Shown: one piece after another, positions 23,105 to 28,075 of the stretch
Numbering within the stretch: the first letter of the stretch is position 1
Layout: each line of letters starts with the position of its first letter
NCBI GenBank assembly: GCA_000309865.1
Contig: AMGN01000047.1
Location: 1-28,075, forward strand
Source of the DNA: Methanobacterium sp. Maddingley MBC34
GTDB taxonomy: Archaea > Methanobacteriota > Methanobacteria > Methanobacteriales > Methanobacteriaceae
Length of the DNA stretch: 28,075 nt
Direction of reading: 5' to 3'
Position numbers and translations under genes: made by a program
Notes under the pieces: generated by a model
Database searches by the model: none
Told to the model about the DNA's origin: nothing
The model's input: the letters and a program-made list of their open reading frames with translations, nothing else

Positions 23105-23157
23105 ATTTAAATGCCATAATTGAGTTAGGTATACCTAACAAAGTTAGGCTAACCTAA
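23105..23157 (+). promoter_or_regulatory. feo promoter with tandem DtxR-type operators
   Basis: TATA element ATTTAAAT (23105-23112) puts transcription start near 23132-23137. Box 1 is a 16-bp perfect palindrome, GTTAGGTATACCTAAC (23124-23139). Box 2 is TTAGGCTAACCTAA (23144-23157), 19 bp centre to centre. Both match the TTAGG...CCTAA pattern of DtxR/IdeR-family iron repressors. They overlap the start point, so iron-dependent repression of the feo genes is expected. The repressor gene is not in the window. Confidence 0.8.
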
Positions 23158-23207
23158 AAAGTGGTGGGTTAATTTGAATTTTCAAACCATCAGGAGAGTA
23201 ACAAGAA

Positions 23208-23437
23208 ATGATTAAATCTTTAGATAATCTTAAAAAAGGCGAAAAAGGAGTAATAACAGCTTTTAAAGGTAAGGGCATAGTTAGAAAACATTTAATGGAA
23301 ATGGGTCTTGTCAAGGGGTCTGATATTAAAGTGGAAAGAGTAGCACCCCTGGGGGATCCAATTGAAGTTAAAATCAAAGGGTATTCCCTTTCTCTAAGGA
23401 AGGAAGATGCAAAACAAATCGAGATTGAGATAAAATG

Positions 23438-23438
<1 letters not shown>
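23208..23438 (+). CDS. feoA: FeoA, ferrous iron transport accessory protein
   Basis: 76 residues with the SH3-like FeoA fold: IKSLDNLKKGEKG start, a central MGLVKGSDIKVERVAPLGDP and the closing IEVKIKGYSLSLRKEDA, all typical. FeoA acts in the cytoplasm with the transporter FeoB. ATG 23208 follows AGGAGA (23192-23197). The stop codon overlaps the ATG of a second feoA-like frame (ATGATG at 23435-23440 region), showing tight coupling. Transcribed from a promoter covered by DtxR-type operators. Confidence 0.93.
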
Positions 23439-23666
<228 letters not shown>

Positions 23667-23687
23667 TATGAATAAAAGGTAGTGAAA

Positions 23688-25766
<2,079 letters not shown>

Positions 25767-25813
25767 AGATTTGATGAATAGAAATCATTAATAAACAGTA
25801 AGGAGTTGATTTG

Positions 25814-25909
25814 GTGAGTTCAAGATGTGGAATTCGTGGTATGAATTATAAAGAAGATAAGAATATTGAATATTCCAACCCCGATTCAAATGGGGAAAAA
25901 GACAAATAA
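25814..25909 (+). CDS. 31-aa small ORF after feoB
   Basis: GTG 25814 follows AAGGAGTTGAT (25800-25810), GGAG to start 8 nt, and runs 31 codons to TAA 25907-25909. The peptide is polar (SSRCGIRGMNYKEDKN start, single Cys, Lys/Asp/Asn-rich end) with no membrane helix, so it is not the usual FeoC or the Cys-rich FeoB-associated membrane protein. It lies 47 bp after feoB in the same transcript. The ribosome site is the main evidence. Confidence 0.4.
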   Translation: MSSRCGIRGMNYKEDKNIEYSNPDSNGEKDK

Positions 25910-25932
25910 ACCCTTTTCCCGTTTTAAGTTTA

Positions 25933-26020
25933 GGTAATCATCAATTAGGGGTGACTATAATAACATCATCATCCCTTCATGTAAAAAACCTCTTAGTTGC
26001 CCCTAATTGTTACCTTTTTT
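25933..26020 (+). terminator. large stem-loop followed by T6
   Basis: GGTAA (25933-25937) and AATTAGGGG (25943-25951) pair with TTACC (26010-26014) and CCCCTAATT (26000-26008): 14 bp in all, 48-nt loop, 5x1 internal bulge, then six T at 26015-26020. It fits the end of the feo transcript. The large loop is unusual for a plain terminator and could be a regulated 3' end or a small RNA. Confidence 0.5.
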
Positions 26021-26109
26021 AATTCAACTAATTTTTAAACAAAATTTTCAAATTACTTCTAAAACTTAGGAGATGAAACTTTTGGTGATATCTATTAGGA
26101 GATTATTTA

Positions 26110-26307
26110 ATGAAATGTAAAATTTGTGGTTATGTCTTTGATGAAAATAAAAAAACACGCACATGCCAGGGATGCCTCACCCATAATTGCAAGATGGTAA
26201 GATGCCCTAATTGTGGCTTTGAACACTTACCAGAGAGAAAAACCGAGTCAAAAATATTTAAATTTTTAAAAAACAGTTTGAGTCTGCTAAAATTAATTTA
26301 TATATGA
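26110..26307 (+). CDS. small Cys-rich (zinc-ribbon-like) protein
   Basis: 65 residues with three CxxC pairs (C3/C6, C19/C22, C32/C35) plus H25 and C27, so at least one and probably two zinc or iron-sulfur sites, all within the first 36 residues. A basic, weakly hydrophobic helix forms the C-terminus. ATG 26110 follows AGGAGAT. It lies between the feo operon and a metal permease and has a terminator-like hairpin after it. Such small cytoplasmic zinc ribbons are common in methanogens and mostly uncharacterised. A role in metal sensing or as an iron-operon accessory is inference from position. Confidence 0.75.
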   Translation: MKCKICGYVFDENKKTRTCQGCLTHNCKMVRCPNCGFEHLPERKTESKIFKFLKNSLSLLKLIYI

Positions 26308-26319
26308 TAAGGTTCCCGC

Positions 26320-26345
26320 CCCCATTTTTATGGGCTGTTTAATTA
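26320..26345 (+). terminator. short hairpin after the Cys-rich protein
   Basis: CCCAT (26321-26325), four T, ATGGG (26330-26334), preceded by a C-rich run. Small stem; tentative. Confidence 0.35.
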
Positions 26346-26455
26346 TACTTCAAATAAGGCAAGCAATATATGGGGTTAAGGTAACATAATTAAGTATAAT
26401 CCCGGTGATAAGTCCTTCTTTAATCTTATACTAGCTTTATTTAACTGGTGAATTA

Positions 26456-27697
26456 ATGAGTTTCATTGTAAATTTCCTGCAGTTTTTCTACCTAATACTC
26501 CTTGAAAATTCATTTTTCATTTTATTAGGTTTCCTGCTGGCGGGGTTCATTCACATTCTTCTCCCCTCACATTTATTGGAAAGGCTTGTTGGAACTTCAA
26601 CTGTAGGTGGGATATTAAAGGGGATACTAATAGGCTTACCTTTACCTATTTGCGCCTGTGGAATTGTACCGGCAGCCATCGCCTTAAAAGATAAGGGTAT
26701 CAGAGATTCAGTTTCAGCATCATTTCTGGTTTCAACATCAGGATTCAGTGTAAGTTCCATTGTACCATCCTATTCCTTTTTGGGTCTGCCTTTAACACTC
26801 ATGCGGCCAGTGGTAGCTGCACTTTCAGGTGTAACTGCAGGGGTTCTGGTACATTTATTTGGAGATGATGGTCAACCACATCAAACAAATAAGGTGGTTC
26901 AAATAGACCCCAATCATCAAAAAGATCCTAATCTTCAAACAGATTCTGGTAGCTTTAAGAACTCAAATAATTCCCATTGCCATAACGATAGTTTGGATGG
27001 TGGGCACTGTGGTGGTTGTAACCATGAAATCTTTGATTTTGAGGGTACGGTTACAAATAATTCTACGGGTATGAAAAAAGAACCTTCTGAGCCCATTGAT
27101 AAGGCAGATGAAATATATGCTAATCTTAAAGAAGCTCTTAACTACTCTTTTAAAGAAACATTCCCTGAAATTTCAACTTCACTTTTAATAGGACTCCTCT
27201 TTGCTGCATTAATGGGAACTTTAATGAATATGGGGATGCCATGGGATTTTTTAAGGATATTCGCATCTGATCCAGTATTATCTCTTTTTATACTACTCTT
27301 GGCAGCGATTCCACTTTACGTCTGTCCCACAGCTTCCATCCCCCTGGCATTGGCTTTTATATTCATGGGATTCACACCAGGTAGTATACTGGTTTTCATT
27401 TATGCTGGCCCTGCCACCAACATGGCAGCAATGTCCATGATACTCAGTAAATTCAAAAAAAGATTCTTCACCATATACTTATCATCCATTGTGGTTGTGT
27501 CCCTTATTGTGGGTTATGTGGTTAATTTATTCACTAATTATTTCCTGCAGGCAGTTACCATCACTGATATGAACATGTATACGGGATTCATTCCTTATTC
27601 CGCCAAATTACTATCTGCTGCCCTACTTGTTATCCTAATGGTATATGGGATTTATAAGGCCAAAATTTCCAATAGAAAAAATCCGTATAAAAAGTAA
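26456..27697 (+). CDS. metal permease, SO_0444/ArsP_1-like family
   Basis: 413 residues; ATG 26456 follows GGTGA with 4-nt spacing. Two blocks of membrane helices (~5-155 and ~235-405) flank a polar cytoplasmic or external loop. Block 1 carries LPLPICACGIVP (C66, C68), block 2 carries PLYVCPTASIPLA near residue 293; this twofold Cys pattern is typical of the DUF318/ArsP_1 permeases, of which the SO_0444 branch is annotated as Cu/Zn efflux. The loop holds a Cys/His cluster: H174, C175, H176, H184, C185, C188, H190, a likely metal-binding gate. The substrate cannot be told from sequence: Cu, Zn or another soft metal, or an organometal, are all possible. Confidence 0.82.
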   Translation: MSFIVNFLQFFYLILLENSFFILLGFLLAGFIHILLPSHLLERLVGTSTVGGILKGILIGLPLPICACGIVPAAIALKDKGIRDSVSASFLVSTSGFSVSSIVPSYSFLGLPLTLMRPVVAALSGVTAGVLVHLFGDDGQPHQTNKVVQIDPNHQKDPNLQTDSGSFKNSNNSHCHNDSLDGGHCGGCNHEIFDFEGTVTNNSTGMKKEPSEPIDKADEIYANLKEALNYSFKETFPEISTSLLIGLLFAALMGTLMNMGMPWDFLRIFASDPVLSLFILLLAAIPLYVCPTASIPLALAFIFMGFTPGSILVFIYAGPATNMAAMSMILSKFKKRFFTIYLSSIVVVSLIVGYVVNLFTNYFLQAVTITDMNMYTGFIPYSAKLLSAALLVILMVYGIYKAKISNRKNPYKK

Positions 27698-28073
<376 letters not shown>

Positions 28074-28075
28074 AT

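Overview
The window looks like chromosome of a hydrogenotrophic methanogen of the Methanobacteriales, most likely Methanobacterium or a close relative. The signs are an MtrA-type corrinoid protein very close to the Methanothermobacter/Methanobacterium family, Shine-Dalgarno sequences of the AGGAGGTGA type, AT-rich intergenic DNA with archaeal TATA boxes and T-tract terminators, and very large secreted PKD/CARDB/DUF3344 surface proteins. Genus assignment is inference; no rRNA or tRNA gene is present.

Layout. 1-1640: one small minus-strand gene, a long non-coding stretch with several strong hairpins, and an orphan C-terminal anchor that looks like the remnant of a surface-protein gene. 1641-4010: a small anchored protein, an ECF-type nickel/cobalt S component (NikM/CbiM), a small two-helix partner (NikN/NikL/CbiN-like) and a NikR-family regulator with an altered metal site. 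4352-21877: four secreted, C-terminally anchored proteins: a 190-aa stalk protein, a 907-aa protein with two FmdE-like HxHxC domains, a 2344-aa multidomain adhesin and, 1 bp further on, a 2099-aa secreted CobN-like chelatase. 22084-22698: a solo, soluble MtrA paralogue that keeps the cobalt-binding His84. 23104-25909: an iron-uptake operon (feoA, a second feoA with a frameshift, feoB, a 31-codon ORF) behind tandem DtxR-type operators. 26110-27697: a Cys-rich small protein and a SO_0444/ArsP-like permease with a Cys/His-rich loop. A new gene appears to start at the right edge (start codon about 28074).

How it may work together. The window is dominated by metal and corrinoid genes. The part least explained by known systems is 1641-21877: an S component without visible ECF energy subunits, a NikR with two nickel ligands replaced, surface FmdE-like domains and a surface CobN-like chelatase without an AAA+ motor. 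Inverted GTAATA/TATTAC half-sites cluster in front of the secreted-protein genes and in front of the orphan anchor, and are absent from the iron, MtrA and permease promoters. I propose, as inference, a cell-surface nickel/cobalt (or metallo-tetrapyrrole) capture system under a NikR-like regulator. Nothing in the sequence proves the metal, the substrate or the direction of the chelatase reaction.
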